Positions 26,825 to 34,922 of a stretch of 64,000 nucleotides of DNA are shown here, one piece after another (the first letter of the stretch is position 1; every line of letters begins with the position of its first letter). The translations under genes and the position numbers were made by a program. The notes under the pieces are model-generated. The model was not told the DNA's origin, ran no database searches, and saw nothing but the letters and a program-made list of their open reading frames with translations. The stretch comes from Streptomyces brasiliensis (GTDB lineage: Bacteria > Actinomycetota > Actinomycetes > Streptomycetales > Streptomycetaceae), in NCBI RefSeq assembly GCF_014647875.1, contig NZ_BMQA01000007.1:248001-312000 (forward strand), written 5' to 3'.

Positions 26825-28315
26825 TTACGGGCGCCAGCTTGCCAGTACGCCCTCGTAGAGCTCCGTGTCCGTGAGCTCCCGGGGCGTCGGGCCCGCGTGG
26901 AAGAACGACGTGTTCGGGGTCTTCAGCTTGCGGAGGTAGTCGAAGGCCTTGTTGTCGTGCTCGCCGAAGGCGACGAAGGAGAAGAAGACGGAGGGGTTCG
27001 TCTTCGCGGCGTCCGTGAGGGACTGGGTCGCCGGGGTCTTCGCGTCGGGGGCGCCGTCCGTCTGGAAGACGACGAGGGCGGGAGTCGCCGGGTCGTGTTC
27101 CTTCTGGTGGTGGGTGAGTACGGCCTCCACGGCGGCGTGGTAGCTGGTACGGCCCATGCGGCCGAGGGAGGCGTGGACCTCGTCGATCTTGTTCTCGTGG
27201 TCGGTGAGGGTGAGGTCGGTGGTGCCGTCCACCTCCGTGGAGAAGAAGACGACGTGGACGGTGGGGCGCGGGGCGGGGTCCAGGTGGGCGGCGAGGGCGA
27301 GGGTCTGCTCGGCGAGGGACTGGGCCGAGCCGTCCTTGTAGTACGGGCGCATGCTCGCGGAGCGGTCCAGGACGAGGTAGAGCTTCGCTCGGGTGCCGGT
27401 GAGGTGGGTGTCGGTGAGGGTGGTGGTGGCGGCGTTGTATGCGGTGACCAGGCCCTGCGGGAGCTTGGCCGTGTCGATCACCTCGGCTTCGCCGTCGGCT
27501 CGATCGGTGTTCCCACCCGCACCACCCGTGCTGCTCTCGTCGTCGGGTGCGGGTGGCCCCTGCGGGGCGGCCTCGCCGTCGGCGGCCTCCGGTTCGGTCG
27601 TGGCCGGTTCGGGCTGAGCGGCGACTTCGGCGACCGGGGTGGATTCCTCCACCACCTCGGGGGTCGGCTCCGGCTCCGGTGTGGCCTCGGTGGTCGGCTC
27701 GGGGGCAGTGGTCACTTCGGCGGTCGGCTCGGGTTCGGCCGTGACCTCCGCGATCTGAGCCGGCTCCGGTTCCGAAACCGGCTCCGGCTCCGGAACCGAT
27801 ACAGGCTCCGCCTCGGCCACCGGCTCGGGCTCCGTCAGGGGCTCGGACGACAGCTCCGGTTCCGGCTGCTCGTCCGTCACCGACGCCACCTCTGCAACAG
27901 GCTCGGCCTCGGCCACGGGCTCGGAGCCCGCGTCACTTGCCGGTGCGTCCTCGGCCACGGGCTCACTTGCCGGCGCGTCCTCGGCTGTCGGCTCGATCTC
28001 CGGTTCCGCCTCGGCCACGGGCTCACTTGCCGGTGCGTCCTCGGCTGTCGGCTCGATCTCCGGTTCCGCCTCGGCCGTCGGCTCGGCCTCCGGGTCCGGC
28101 TCCGCCGGACGCTGCTTGGCAGGTGCCGGCACTGTCACGTTGTCGAACGCCGCCGCGACCAACTCGTGCTCGTCCGGCTCCGACTTGCGCGGTTCCGGGA
28201 GTCGCGGGGTCGGGGTCGGCTCCTGGGTGGGGAGTCGGTCCGCACCCTCCGGTTCGGCCGTCTGCCCCTTGCGTGAGCGGCCGAACGCGTTCCGCAGGAG
28301 AGTGAGAATGCCCAT
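26825..28315 (-). CDS. VWA-domain protein with a long Pro/Glu-rich linker
   Basis: In this 496-residue protein, residues 1-40 are basic (LLRNAFGRSRKGQ). Residues ~55-275 are an extremely acidic EPxA/PEPE low-complexity stretch, partly made of exact 20-residue repeats. The C-terminal ~220 residues are a von Willebrand factor A domain with the MIDAS motif LVLDRSASM and a later FQTDGAPDAKTPATQ. The C-terminal domain resembles TerY-type/tellurite-associated VWA proteins that bind metal and mediate protein complexes. The ATG at 28315 is the first start of the coding-like frame. No signal peptide is visible, so it is probably cytoplasmic. The partner is unknown. Confidence 0.85.
   Translation of the reverse strand: MGILTLLRNAFGRSRKGQTAEPEGADRLPTQEPTPTPRLPEPRKSEPDEHELVAAAFDNVTVPAPAKQRPAEPDPEAEPTAEAEPEIEPTAEDAPASEPVAEAEPEIEPTAEDAPASEPVAEDAPASDAGSEPVAEAEPVAEVASVTDEQPEPELSSEPLTEPEPVAEAEPVSVPEPEPVSEPEPAQIAEVTAEPEPTAEVTTAPEPTTEATPEPEPTPEVVEESTPVAEVAAQPEPATTEPEAADGEAAPQGPPAPDDESSTGGAGGNTDRADGEAEVIDTAKLPQGLVTAYNAATTTLTDTHLTGTRAKLYLVLDRSASMRPYYKDGSAQSLAEQTLALAAHLDPAPRPTVHVVFFSTEVDGTTDLTLTDHENKIDEVHASLGRMGRTSYHAAVEAVLTHHQKEHDPATPALVVFQTDGAPDAKTPATQSLTDAAKTNPSVFFSFVAFGEHDNKAFDYLRKLKTPNTSFFHAGPTPRELTDTELYEGVLASWRP
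27961..28080. repeat. Tandem 60-bp coding repeat in the VWA gene
   Basis: Two consecutive 60-bp units (27961-28020 and 28021-28080) differ at only three positions, with a partial third copy just before (from about 27931). In protein they give the 20-residue unit EAEPEIEPTAEDAPASEPVA. Such near-identity implies recent slippage or unequal crossing-over, so the linker length probably varies between strains. Confidence 0.9.
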
Positions 28316-28460
28316 GGTGCGCAACCCTTCGCGTGAGTTGGTGCCCGTCGATCCCTGGCCAGGACGGACACGTAAGGTTAGCCGCCCTCGGTGGCGATCT
28401 TGGGGTGGGGCGAGGCCACGGGATCTGGCCACGCGGCGTCCGATGTCGGGGGCCGTGAGG

Positions 28461-28953
28461 TCAGTGCGGCGAGGCGATCGCCCTCGCCGCCGCGACCTCC
28501 TGGCGCAGCGGCTCCAGGACGCTGTCCGCCGGACCCGCGAGGTCCCTGCGGACCTCGACCAGCGTGTCCGCCTCCCGGACACCTTCCGACAACTCCCGTA
28601 GTTGCAGGACGACTTGGGCGATCTCGGCCGGTGACGGGGGCGGCGCGCCGTGGCGTACCCGCACCCGGGCACACGACCAGCGGCCACCATGCTGCCGCGC
28701 GGCGGCCGGTGGGCGGGGGCTCGGTCAGGGCGCGCTGGAACTCGGTGCGGATGACCGAGAGGTCCCGGTAGAGGCGGCGGCGCATTCGTGCGCGGGCCGA
28801 CGGATCGGGTGCGGGGCCGAACGCCGTCTCGACATAGCGGGACGTGTCGGCGACCGCGTCCGCCAGCCGGTCGCCGTGGGCGGCGGGGGCGGCCCCGGCT
28901 GCTGGCTCAGCGGGGGCAGCGGAGTGCCCGGCAACTCGCGGGACATGCGCCCA
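28461..28953 (-). pseudogene. FUSC-family membrane protein remnant (C-terminal part)
   Basis: One frame reads ADTSRYVETAFGPAPDPSARARMRRRLYRD up to RRAAAWWPLVV. A second frame carries VRHGAPPPSPAEIAQVVLQL to VAAARAIASPH and the stop at 28461. Joined, they resemble the cytoplasmic C-terminal half of FUSC-type aromatic-acid/fusaric-acid exporters, with about a dozen residues missing at the joint near 28660-28675. The N-terminal membrane half that such proteins need is absent; the frame simply opens after a stop at about 28954. The identification is by overall pattern and is moderate. The remnant lies directly beside another gene fragment. Confidence 0.55.
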
Positions 28954-28985
28954 TTATGACCATGCCGGCTTGACCGGAGGCCGGG

Positions 28986-29166
28986 TCATCTTCGCTGGTG
29001 GAGCGTGACATCGACGACAAGCACGCGGTGGTCGGTGCCGGCCGGGCACGGAGAGCGGGCGTCGCGCGCGGAGAAGTCACCGGACACGAGTACGTGGCCG
29101 ATCCGGGCGCCTATGGCCCCGGCGGTCCGGGCCGGTAGGTCACGGCCCGGGCGTACGCTGTCACAC
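28986..29166 (-). pseudogene. Endonuclease/exonuclease/phosphatase family remnant (C-terminal)
   Basis: The frame RTAGAIGARIGHVLVSGDFSA then AGTDHRVLVVDVTLHQRR and a stop matches the last ~50 residues of an EEP (DNase I-like) protein: an I-DHVL-type strand, then the SDHRPV-type motif as GTDHRVLVVDV. The first Asp of the DHVL motif is changed (IGHVL). Everything upstream, including the catalytic Glu and His, is missing, and the frame overlaps the end of the membrane protein gene. It is therefore only a decayed 3' end. Confidence 0.65.
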
Positions 29167-30105
29167 GCGCGCGCGGGTGGGCGCCGGCACCTGTCCGGAC
29201 GCGGCTGCCGCGCGCCGGCGCCGTACCAGCCGCCGGAATCGCAGGTACCGGGTCAGCCGGACGCCCAGTGCCACGGTCAGGCCGAGGCCGAACAGCAGCC
29301 AGGAGACGGTGCGCAGGGTCGAGGTGAGGGCGTCGTAGACGGCGGCCGCGGCCGGGCGGGAGACGTCGGCGGGCAGGTCGGCGAGGGTGAGATGGCGGCC
29401 GACCGCGACGGCGACGGCGAGCAGCGCGCCGCCCAGGGCCGTGCCGAGCGCGGTCGCGGTGACGGCGCGGCGGCGGTGCGCCGCGAGGGCGATCCCGGCG
29501 ACGGCGAAGACGACGGCCGCGACGGGGAGCCAGAAGCCGGCGACTTCGAGCACGTGGAACCCCTTCCGGTAGCTGGCCAGTTCGCCGGCCGGGAGCACGG
29601 CCAGCGTGGTGTGCTCGACCGGGATGCGGTCGGCGAGCGGCATGTGGTCCTCGGCCAGTTGTCGTTTGAGCTGGGCGGTGACGGGGGCGAGGTCGACGGT
29701 GAGCGGCCGGTCGATCAGGTCCGCCTCGTCGCTCGCGTCGTCCTCGTCGCGCAGGGCGCGGAGCACGGCGTCGTGGGTGGCGCGGTTGCCGGCGTCCCAG
29801 GCGAGGCGGTAGGCGCGGGTCTGGGTGAAGGAGTGAACCGCGTCGCGCACGAAGGGGCCTACGGACCCGCGGGCCGTGCGGACGTCGAATTTGTGGTCGA
29901 CCTCGCGCATGATTCCGGCGCCCACGGTGTCCGCGACGGCGTTGCGGACGTCCGGGTCGGTGGCGAGGGGCGCCATCGTCGTGACGTACCGGCCGGTGTC
30001 GGCCAGGCCGTACGCCGCCCATGCCGCCAGCGCGCTGAACGGCACGAGCAGGCAGGACAGGGCGATCAGCGCCGCCGACAGGGCGCTCCTTAGGCGAGGG
30101 GGCAC
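29161..30105 (-). CDS. Integral membrane protein of unknown function
   Basis: This 314-residue protein has one N-terminal transmembrane helix (~10-32), a large extracytoplasmic region (~35-185) with no cysteines, and three C-terminal helices (~188-212, ~222-245, ~265-290). A basic tail follows (RRLVRRRRAAAASG). The soluble part contains VRNAVADTVGAGIMREVDHKF and RGSVGPFVRDAVHSFTQT, which recall conserved actinobacterial membrane proteins of unknown function. The GTG at 30105 is used; its ribosome-binding site (GGAAAC) is weak. I do not recognise a function. Confidence 0.75.
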   Translation of the reverse strand: MPPRLRSALSAALIALSCLLVPFSALAAWAAYGLADTGRYVTTMAPLATDPDVRNAVADTVGAGIMREVDHKFDVRTARGSVGPFVRDAVHSFTQTRAYRLAWDAGNRATHDAVLRALRDEDDASDEADLIDRPLTVDLAPVTAQLKRQLAEDHMPLADRIPVEHTTLAVLPAGELASYRKGFHVLEVAGFWLPVAAVVFAVAGIALAAHRRRAVTATALGTALGGALLAVAVAVGRHLTLADLPADVSRPAAAAVYDALTSTLRTVSWLLFGLGLTVALGVRLTRYLRFRRLVRRRRAAAASGQVPAPTRARV

Positions 30106-30393
30106 GTTTCCAGAAAACGGTGCCGGAGGCTGCGCCGCGAGCGGGGTTGCTGCGTTCGGGCTACTGGGATGGTTGGTTTGGGTGAGGGGTGTCGATGCGG
30201 GGTGCCCGGGGTTGCGCTGTGGGGTGGGGCCGCTTGCCCGCGCTGTTCAGTTTCCCGGCGTTGCCCTGTGGGCCCCGCCCACCCGTGCCGCCTGGGGGTC
30301 CCGCCAGGCCCTTGAGGCACTGGGGGCATGACCGCCCGCAGCTACGGCGGGTATGGCGAGTTCGACTGCCCGCGGCTACGGCGGGGCCGTCGG
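30106..30393. other. 288-bp intergenic region with two direct hairpin units
   Basis: Between two minus-strand membrane protein genes there is no convincing reading frame. Near its upstream end two 18-bp units, GCCCGCAGCTACGGCGGG (30334-30351) and GCCCGCGGCTACGGCGGG (30368-30385), are repeated with one mismatch. Each can fold CCGC against GCGG, so they may end the transcript of the 148-residue membrane protein. The rest is G-rich and featureless. Confidence 0.5.
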
Positions 30394-30840
30394 TCAGCGG
30401 ATTTTGTGGCCCTCCGCGTCCTCGTGTGTGTAGTAGCGGTAGAAGAGGACTACGAAGACGCCCGCCGCCACCGCCAGGGCCAGGCCCGCCGAGCCCAGGA
30501 TCGGGTGGCCTCCGCCGCTCAGGCTGTAGAGGAAGCCGAAGGCTATGCCTGTGAAGGCGGCCCAGAGGATCGCGTGGACCTCGCGGCGCAGGCGGGGGGC
30601 CAGGGCCATCAGGCCCATGCAGACGGCCATGAAGACGATCGCCGTCACGAAGCCGAACAGGACGTTCCAGCCGGTGATCGGGCCGCCGTAGCGGGTGTTG
30701 CCCGCTGCCCAGTAGCCGTAGATCAGGCCGAGTACGACCGGTACCGCGACCCTGGCGATCTTGTGGGTGCGCTCGCTGAAGATGTCGGGAAGCCGGCCAG
30801 CCCGTGGCACGCCGCCGGTGGTCGGTGCTGCTTGAGCCAT
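30394..30840 (-). CDS. Small four-helix membrane protein
   Basis: This 148-residue protein has four hydrophobic segments (~33-50, ~60-82, ~95-112, ~120-140) and a cytoplasmic-looking N-terminus (RLPDIFSERTHKIARVAVPV). The ATG at 30840 is supported by an AGGAG motif 8 nt upstream. Similar proteins are widespread in Streptomyces without known function. It is divergent from the membrane-anchored SpoIIE phosphatase, so the two may share a promoter region. Confidence 0.82.
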   Translation of the reverse strand: MAQAAPTTGGVPRAGRLPDIFSERTHKIARVAVPVVLGLIYGYWAAGNTRYGGPITGWNVLFGFVTAIVFMAVCMGLMALAPRLRREVHAILWAAFTGIAFGFLYSLSGGGHPILGSAGLALAVAAGVFVVLFYRYYTHEDAEGHKIR

Positions 30841-31006
30841 GAGAGCACTCCTCTCTCCACACCTCGCCCCCGCCTTCCAGGGCACACCTGGGGAGGGTGG
30901 CCGGCAAGTCGTGGCGCGGGAATGGCCGGGAATGGTGTGGGGATCCCATGGGAATGCCCGTACGGCCCGGATGCGGTGCGCACCCCGCCGTGTTTCGCTG
31001 AAGTGC

Positions 31007-32161
31007 GTGAACCACGACGAGGACCTGCGGCGGCGGGAGCTGCTGCGGTTCCGCGGGCGGAGCGTCGCGTGGGTGCCGCCGCTGCTGCTGCTCTTCGTGG
31101 TCGTGCTGGTCGACGTGAACACCACCGAGCGGTTCCGGATCATCTCCTGGATCATCCTCGTGCCCGGTATCGCCGCCGCGATATGCGGCGTGTGGACGAC
31201 GGCGGCGTTCGCGGTGACCTGCGTGGTGCTGTACATCTTCGTGGACAGCGCCTGGCCCAGCGAGTACCAGGCGGGCCTGCCCGACTTCGTCCTGGTCGCC
31301 CTCGGTGGCGCCCTGGCCACGCTGGCCTGCGTGATCCGGCTGCGCGCCGAACGCCGCATGCTGCACATGCAGGACATCGCCGAGACCACCCGACTTACCG
31401 TGCTGCGCCCGCTGCCGCAGGACTGGGCCGGACTCGAGAACGCGGCCGTCTATCTCACGGCCGACGTCGAGGCCCGCGTCGGCGGCGACTTCTACGACAT
31501 CCAGCCAGGCCCGTACGGCACCCGGGTTTTCGTCGGCGACGTGCAGGGCAAGGGGCTGGGCGCGGTGGCGGCGGCGGCCTCGCTGCTCGGCACGTTCCGG
31601 GAGGCCGCCTTCCACGAGCCGGAACTGACCGCCGTCGCCGCCCGCCTGGAGACCCGGATGGACCGCCACCGCTACCACAGCGGCTACCTGGGCAACGAGG
31701 ACGGCGACCGCTTCGCCACCGCCGTGCTGCTCGGCTTCCCCTGGGAATCCGACGGGCAGGTCGAGGTCGTGAACTTCGGCCACGAACCCCCGCTCGTCGT
31801 CGGCCCGTGCGGGATGCGCCGGCTGCCTCCCGGCGACGGGCTCCCCCTCGGCCTCGGCGACCTCACCGGCAGCCTTCCGCCCATGCGCCGGGTGCCGCTG
31901 GCCGACGGGGAGACCGTGCTGCTGGTGACCGACGGCGTGACGGAGGCCCGGAACGCGGCCGGTGAGTTCTATCCGCTGGAGCGGGACGTCGCGCGGGCGG
32001 TGGCCGCTGATCCAGGAACGGCCGAACCCCGTCGGCTGGTGGCGCTGGTGCGGGACGGCACACTGAGACACAGCGGTGGCCGGCTCGCGGACGACACCAC
32101 GGTCTTCGCGGTACGGCCGGCACCGGGCGAAGGCCCCGTACGGGGACGTTTGCCGTCTTGA
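31007..32161 (+). CDS. Membrane-anchored SpoIIE-type PP2C phosphatase
   Basis: This protein of about 384 residues has three N-terminal transmembrane helices (~25-45, ~50-75, ~85-105) followed by a SpoIIE phosphatase domain. Metal ligands are in ARVGGDFYDIQPG and VGDVQGKGLGA, later TDGVTEARN, and the final Asp pair in RLADDTTVFAV. It should dephosphorylate a STAS-domain anti-anti-sigma factor from the membrane. Unlike the 905-residue phosphatase at 5-8 kb it has no PAS, GAF or ATPase domain. The start is uncertain: GTG 31007 gives the family-like N-terminus NHDEDLRRRELLRF, whereas ATG 30971 would add 12 residues. Confidence 0.87.
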   Translation: MNHDEDLRRRELLRFRGRSVAWVPPLLLLFVVVLVDVNTTERFRIISWIILVPGIAAAICGVWTTAAFAVTCVVLYIFVDSAWPSEYQAGLPDFVLVALGGALATLACVIRLRAERRMLHMQDIAETTRLTVLRPLPQDWAGLENAAVYLTADVEARVGGDFYDIQPGPYGTRVFVGDVQGKGLGAVAAAASLLGTFREAAFHEPELTAVAARLETRMDRHRYHSGYLGNEDGDRFATAVLLGFPWESDGQVEVVNFGHEPPLVVGPCGMRRLPPGDGLPLGLGDLTGSLPPMRRVPLADGETVLLVTDGVTEARNAAGEFYPLERDVARAVAADPGTAEPRRLVALVRDGTLRHSGGRLADDTTVFAVRPAPGEGPVRGRLPS

Positions 32162-32223
32162 GGTCCGTGCGTTCAACGGCAGCGGCTACGGTGCTGCCGT
32201 AGGTGATCGACAGGGGAGGGACG

Positions 32224-33357
32224 ATGCCCGGAACCGTGCTGCTGCTCGCGGCCTCGCCGGTGGGCCGGGGGCGCCTGGTGGACGCGGTCTCCGTGCTTCC
32301 CGTCCTCGCGGCCGTCGACCCCGCCGTGCTGTCGGGCACGGACACCGCCCATGTGGTCGAACTCGCCGACCCGCTCGAGCCGCAGGCCGTCCTGACCCGG
32401 CTGCGCGCCGCCGCAGCCGCGCCCGGACCGCTCACCGTCTTCGTCACGGGCCAGCTCCATCTCGACCGGCGTCAGCGCCTGCCGCATCTGGCACTGGCCC
32501 GCACCACCGCGTCCACCGTCCGCTACACCGCCCTGCCCTGGCAGTGGATCCGCGAGGAACTGCGGCTGCGCCCGCCCGGCGCGACCAGCCTCCTCGTCGA
32601 CCTGCACGCGGACACCGAGACCTGGGAGCAACTGCGCGGCCGGCCCCTCGACTCGGGCCGGGGCAACGCCGTGTACGGCCGTATCGCGCCTCCCCCCGCC
32701 CGCCGTACGGTCGCCGTCCCGTCGTACATGAAGGCGGTGGCGACGCTGCTGCGCAGCGGACACCGGCCGCCGCTGGAGGAACTGCACCGGCAGGCGCTCG
32801 ACCGGATACCCGGCGAGGCGGCCACGAACGTCCTGCTGGCCGCGTGGGCGCCGCAGGGAGCGGGCCCGGACGGCGGGGCCCGGCAGGGCAACGGCCTGCA
32901 CGTCGACGGCCGGTACGACGGCGGCCCGGGCGGTGGTGATCCGCACGCCGCCATCGCCGCCGCCGTACAGGCCGGGCGGCACACCGACGCCGACACGCTC
33001 GCCGCGCGCTGGGAACAGGCCGCCGTACGGGCACACGGGCCGGGCTCCCTGGACGCCCTGCACTGGGCCGAAGTCCGCGCGGATCTCGCGATGTTCGCGG
33101 GGGACGCGGCGCGCAGCTGCCGCACCTGGCTGACCGTGGCCGGCGCCCGGCTGGCCGCCGGGCAGGCGGCGGACGCGCCCGAGGTGGAGGCGGCCGTGGA
33201 CCGCGCCCACCACCAGTGGGGGCAGATCGACGACACGGCGCGGGCCCGTGAACTCGGGCCCGCGCTCGCGGAGTTGAGACTCAGGGTGCCGGGACGCCGG
33301 GAGGGTGCCCTGGACCACGTCCAGCAGCAGCTGCGCCAGCTGCAGACCCAGGACTGA
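32224..33357 (+). CDS. Conserved protein of unknown function
   Basis: This 377-residue protein's ATG at 32224 has a very good GGGAGGG site. The N-terminal half has an alternating alpha/beta pattern: VLLLAASPVGRGRLVDAVSV, then PLTVFVTGQLHLDRRQRLPH, then LLVDLHADTETWEQL, which could be a Rossmann- or caspase-like fold, although no catalytic residues are evident. The C-terminal half (from HAAIAAAVQAGRHTDADTLAA) is helical and resembles TPR-like repeats. It follows the SpoIIE gene by 62 bp in the same orientation and is probably cotranscribed, which suggests a role in the same signalling path. No confident family assignment. Confidence 0.7.
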   Translation: MPGTVLLLAASPVGRGRLVDAVSVLPVLAAVDPAVLSGTDTAHVVELADPLEPQAVLTRLRAAAAAPGPLTVFVTGQLHLDRRQRLPHLALARTTASTVRYTALPWQWIREELRLRPPGATSLLVDLHADTETWEQLRGRPLDSGRGNAVYGRIAPPPARRTVAVPSYMKAVATLLRSGHRPPLEELHRQALDRIPGEAATNVLLAAWAPQGAGPDGGARQGNGLHVDGRYDGGPGGGDPHAAIAAAVQAGRHTDADTLAARWEQAAVRAHGPGSLDALHWAEVRADLAMFAGDAARSCRTWLTVAGARLAAGQAADAPEVEAAVDRAHHQWGQIDDTARARELGPALAELRLRVPGRREGALDHVQQQLRQLQTQD

Positions 33358-33364
33358 ACCGCCG

Positions 33365-34606
33365 TCATCCCGCCGACAACAGCGCCAGCGCCCCCGACAC
33401 CAGCGTCCGCACGCCCGGTGCCACCGTCGTGAGGTCGGGGGCGAAGTGCGGGCTGTGGTTGCTGGGCACTGCCTGGAACTTCTCCTGGAAGCCGGCGCCG
33501 GGGGCCCGTTCCCAGACCTCGGTGGGCGTGGTGGTCACGAACCAGTAGGAGTACGGGATCGAGCCCGCCGCCAGCTCGGGGAAGTCCTCGCTGCCCATCG
33601 CCGGGCCCGGGTCGAAGACCGTGCCGGTGCCGAAGACCTCGCCGTGCACCGTGGCCACCCGGCGGTCGGTGTCCGCGTCGTTGACCGTCTCCGGGAAGGT
33701 GCTGCCTACGGTCACGTCGGGCTCGCGCGGGCAGCCCGCCGCCAGGCACTCGCCGCGGGCGACGCGCCGGATCGCGGCCAGCATCCGCGTCCGCACCGCG
33801 TCCGACTGCGTGCGCAGGTTGAGGGCGATGTGCGCCTCGGACGGGATGATGTTGTGCCGGGTGCCCGCCTCGATGCGGCCGACGGTGAGCACGGCGGACT
33901 CGCGGGCGGCGATCTCGCGGGAGACGACGGTCTGCAGCCGGGTGACGAGATGGGCGGCGGTCACCACGGGGTCGACGGTCGTCTCGGGCCGTGAGCCGTG
34001 CCCGCCCCTGCCGTGCACCACGATGTCGACGTCCGTCGAGGCGGACATGATCAGCCCCGGCGCGTGCGGGTACAGCCCCGCCGGACCCGGCGCCGCGTGC
34101 TGCCCCAGCAGGACGTCCGGGCGCGCGAACCGCTCGTACAGCCCGTCCGCGACCATCCGGGCCGCTCCCTGACCGGTCTCCTCGGCGGGCTGTCCCACCA
34201 CCAGCAGCGTCCCCGACCAGGTCTCCCGCCCGGCGGCCAGCGCCTCGGCGGCCCCCGCCAGCCAGGTGACGTGCAGATCGTGCCCGCAGGCGTGCATCAC
34301 GCCGTCCGCCCCGGAGGCGTACGGCAGTCCGGTCTCCTCGCGCACCGGCAGCGCGTCCATGTCCGCGCGCAGCAGCACGGTCGGCCCGTCCCCGTTGCGC
34401 AGCTGCCCGGCGACCCCGGTGCCGCCGATCCCGTCGGCCGTCTCGAACCCGGCCGCCGCCAGGCGCCGGGCCAGCTTTCCGGCGGTGCGGTGCTCGCGCA
34501 GGGACAGTTCGGGGTGGCGGTGCAGGTCCCGGTAGAAGTCCTTCAGGTCCGGCACCGGCAGGTCGGCGGTGAGGTCCAGCGCGGTACGGGCGGCGGCAGA
34601 GGTCAC
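33365..34606 (-). CDS. M20 family amidohydrolase (aminoacylase/hippurate-hydrolase type)
   Basis: This metallopeptidase-superfamily enzyme of about 413 residues splits N-acyl amino acids. Metal motifs are LLRADMDALPVREETGLPYAS, HACGHDLHVTWLAG, the GQPAEETGQGAARM catalytic Glu region, and the late GSEDFPELA and NHSPHFAPD. A lid domain lies between. I place the start at GTG 34606, five bases after the stop of the small secreted peptide gene; ATG 34654 would overlap that gene by 44 bp and has no ribosome-binding site. The tight spacing suggests the peptide gene and this hydrolase form an operon. Confidence 0.87.
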   Translation of the reverse strand: MTSAAARTALDLTADLPVPDLKDFYRDLHRHPELSLREHRTAGKLARRLAAAGFETADGIGGTGVAGQLRNGDGPTVLLRADMDALPVREETGLPYASGADGVMHACGHDLHVTWLAGAAEALAAGRETWSGTLLVVGQPAEETGQGAARMVADGLYERFARPDVLLGQHAAPGPAGLYPHAPGLIMSASTDVDIVVHGRGGHGSRPETTVDPVVTAAHLVTRLQTVVSREIAARESAVLTVGRIEAGTRHNIIPSEAHIALNLRTQSDAVRTRMLAAIRRVARGECLAAGCPREPDVTVGSTFPETVNDADTDRRVATVHGEVFGTGTVFDPGPAMGSEDFPELAAGSIPYSYWFVTTTPTEVWERAPGAGFQEKFQAVPSNHSPHFAPDLTTVAPGVRTLVSGALALLSAG

Positions 34607-34610
34607 GGGA

Positions 34611-34811
34611 TCAGCGTAGGTGCCCGGACGGCGGTTGGGGGTGGTGCTGGGCATGCCGCGTGACCTGTGGGGCCGGTTCCTCCTGGGCCGCCCGGGCCGG
34701 GCCCGCGTTGGCCGCCGTGATCAGGGCGACCACCGTCACCACGGCAGCGGTCAGGCCCCTGGCGTACCGTTCGGTGGGGCGTCCGTAGCGTGCGGATGTG
34801 CGTCCGAGCAC
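34611..34811 (-). CDS. Small secreted peptide (66 aa)
   Basis: This short protein has a textbook Sec signal peptide: a basic start (GRTSARYGRPTERYARG), a hydrophobic core (LTAAVVTVVALITAANAG) and an ARA cleavage site. That leaves a mature peptide of about 25 residues rich in Glu, Pro, His and Gln (AQEEPAPQVTRHAQHHPQPP). The GTG at 34811 has GAGG 6 nt upstream. It is divergent from the HTH-TPR regulator across 111 bp and shares a 14-bp palindrome with it; the M20 hydrolase follows immediately. The arrangement suggests a signalling peptide, but a structural role cannot be excluded. Confidence 0.65.
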   Translation of the reverse strand: MLGRTSARYGRPTERYARGLTAAVVTVVALITAANAGPARAAQEEPAPQVTRHAQHHPQPPSGHLR

Positions 34812-34837
34812 GGCAACCTCGCAACAACAGCGATGTG

Positions 34838-34851
34838 TTAAGCATGCTTAA
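34838..34851. promoter_or_regulatory. 14-bp palindrome TTAAGCATGCTTAA in a divergent promoter
   Basis: This perfect palindrome lies between the secreted peptide gene and the HTH-TPR regulator. For the regulator it overlaps the -35 region (TTAAGC, 17 bp, then TAACCT at 34861-34866). For the peptide gene it fills the spacer between TTAAAC (34863-34858) and TAACAC (34840-34835), also 17 bp. One bound dimer could block both promoters. It is a strong candidate operator for the HTH-TPR protein itself. Confidence 0.65.
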
Positions 34852-34922
34852 TCCGCCGTTTAACCTAGAGGCTGTCGGAGCCGAACGGCAAGGGGTTCAG
34901 GGATAGTTGGGGGAGCCGCAGG

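Noticed and set aside
27931..28080. Repeats that might suggest a CRISPR-like array
   Set aside because: Units are contiguous, without spacers, keep frame in a coding gene and encode an acidic linker.
30328..31965. A 545-codon plus-strand frame across the 148-residue membrane gene and the SpoIIE phosphatase
   Set aside because: Arg/Ala-rich frame that crosses two real genes and shows no domain; a frame shadow.
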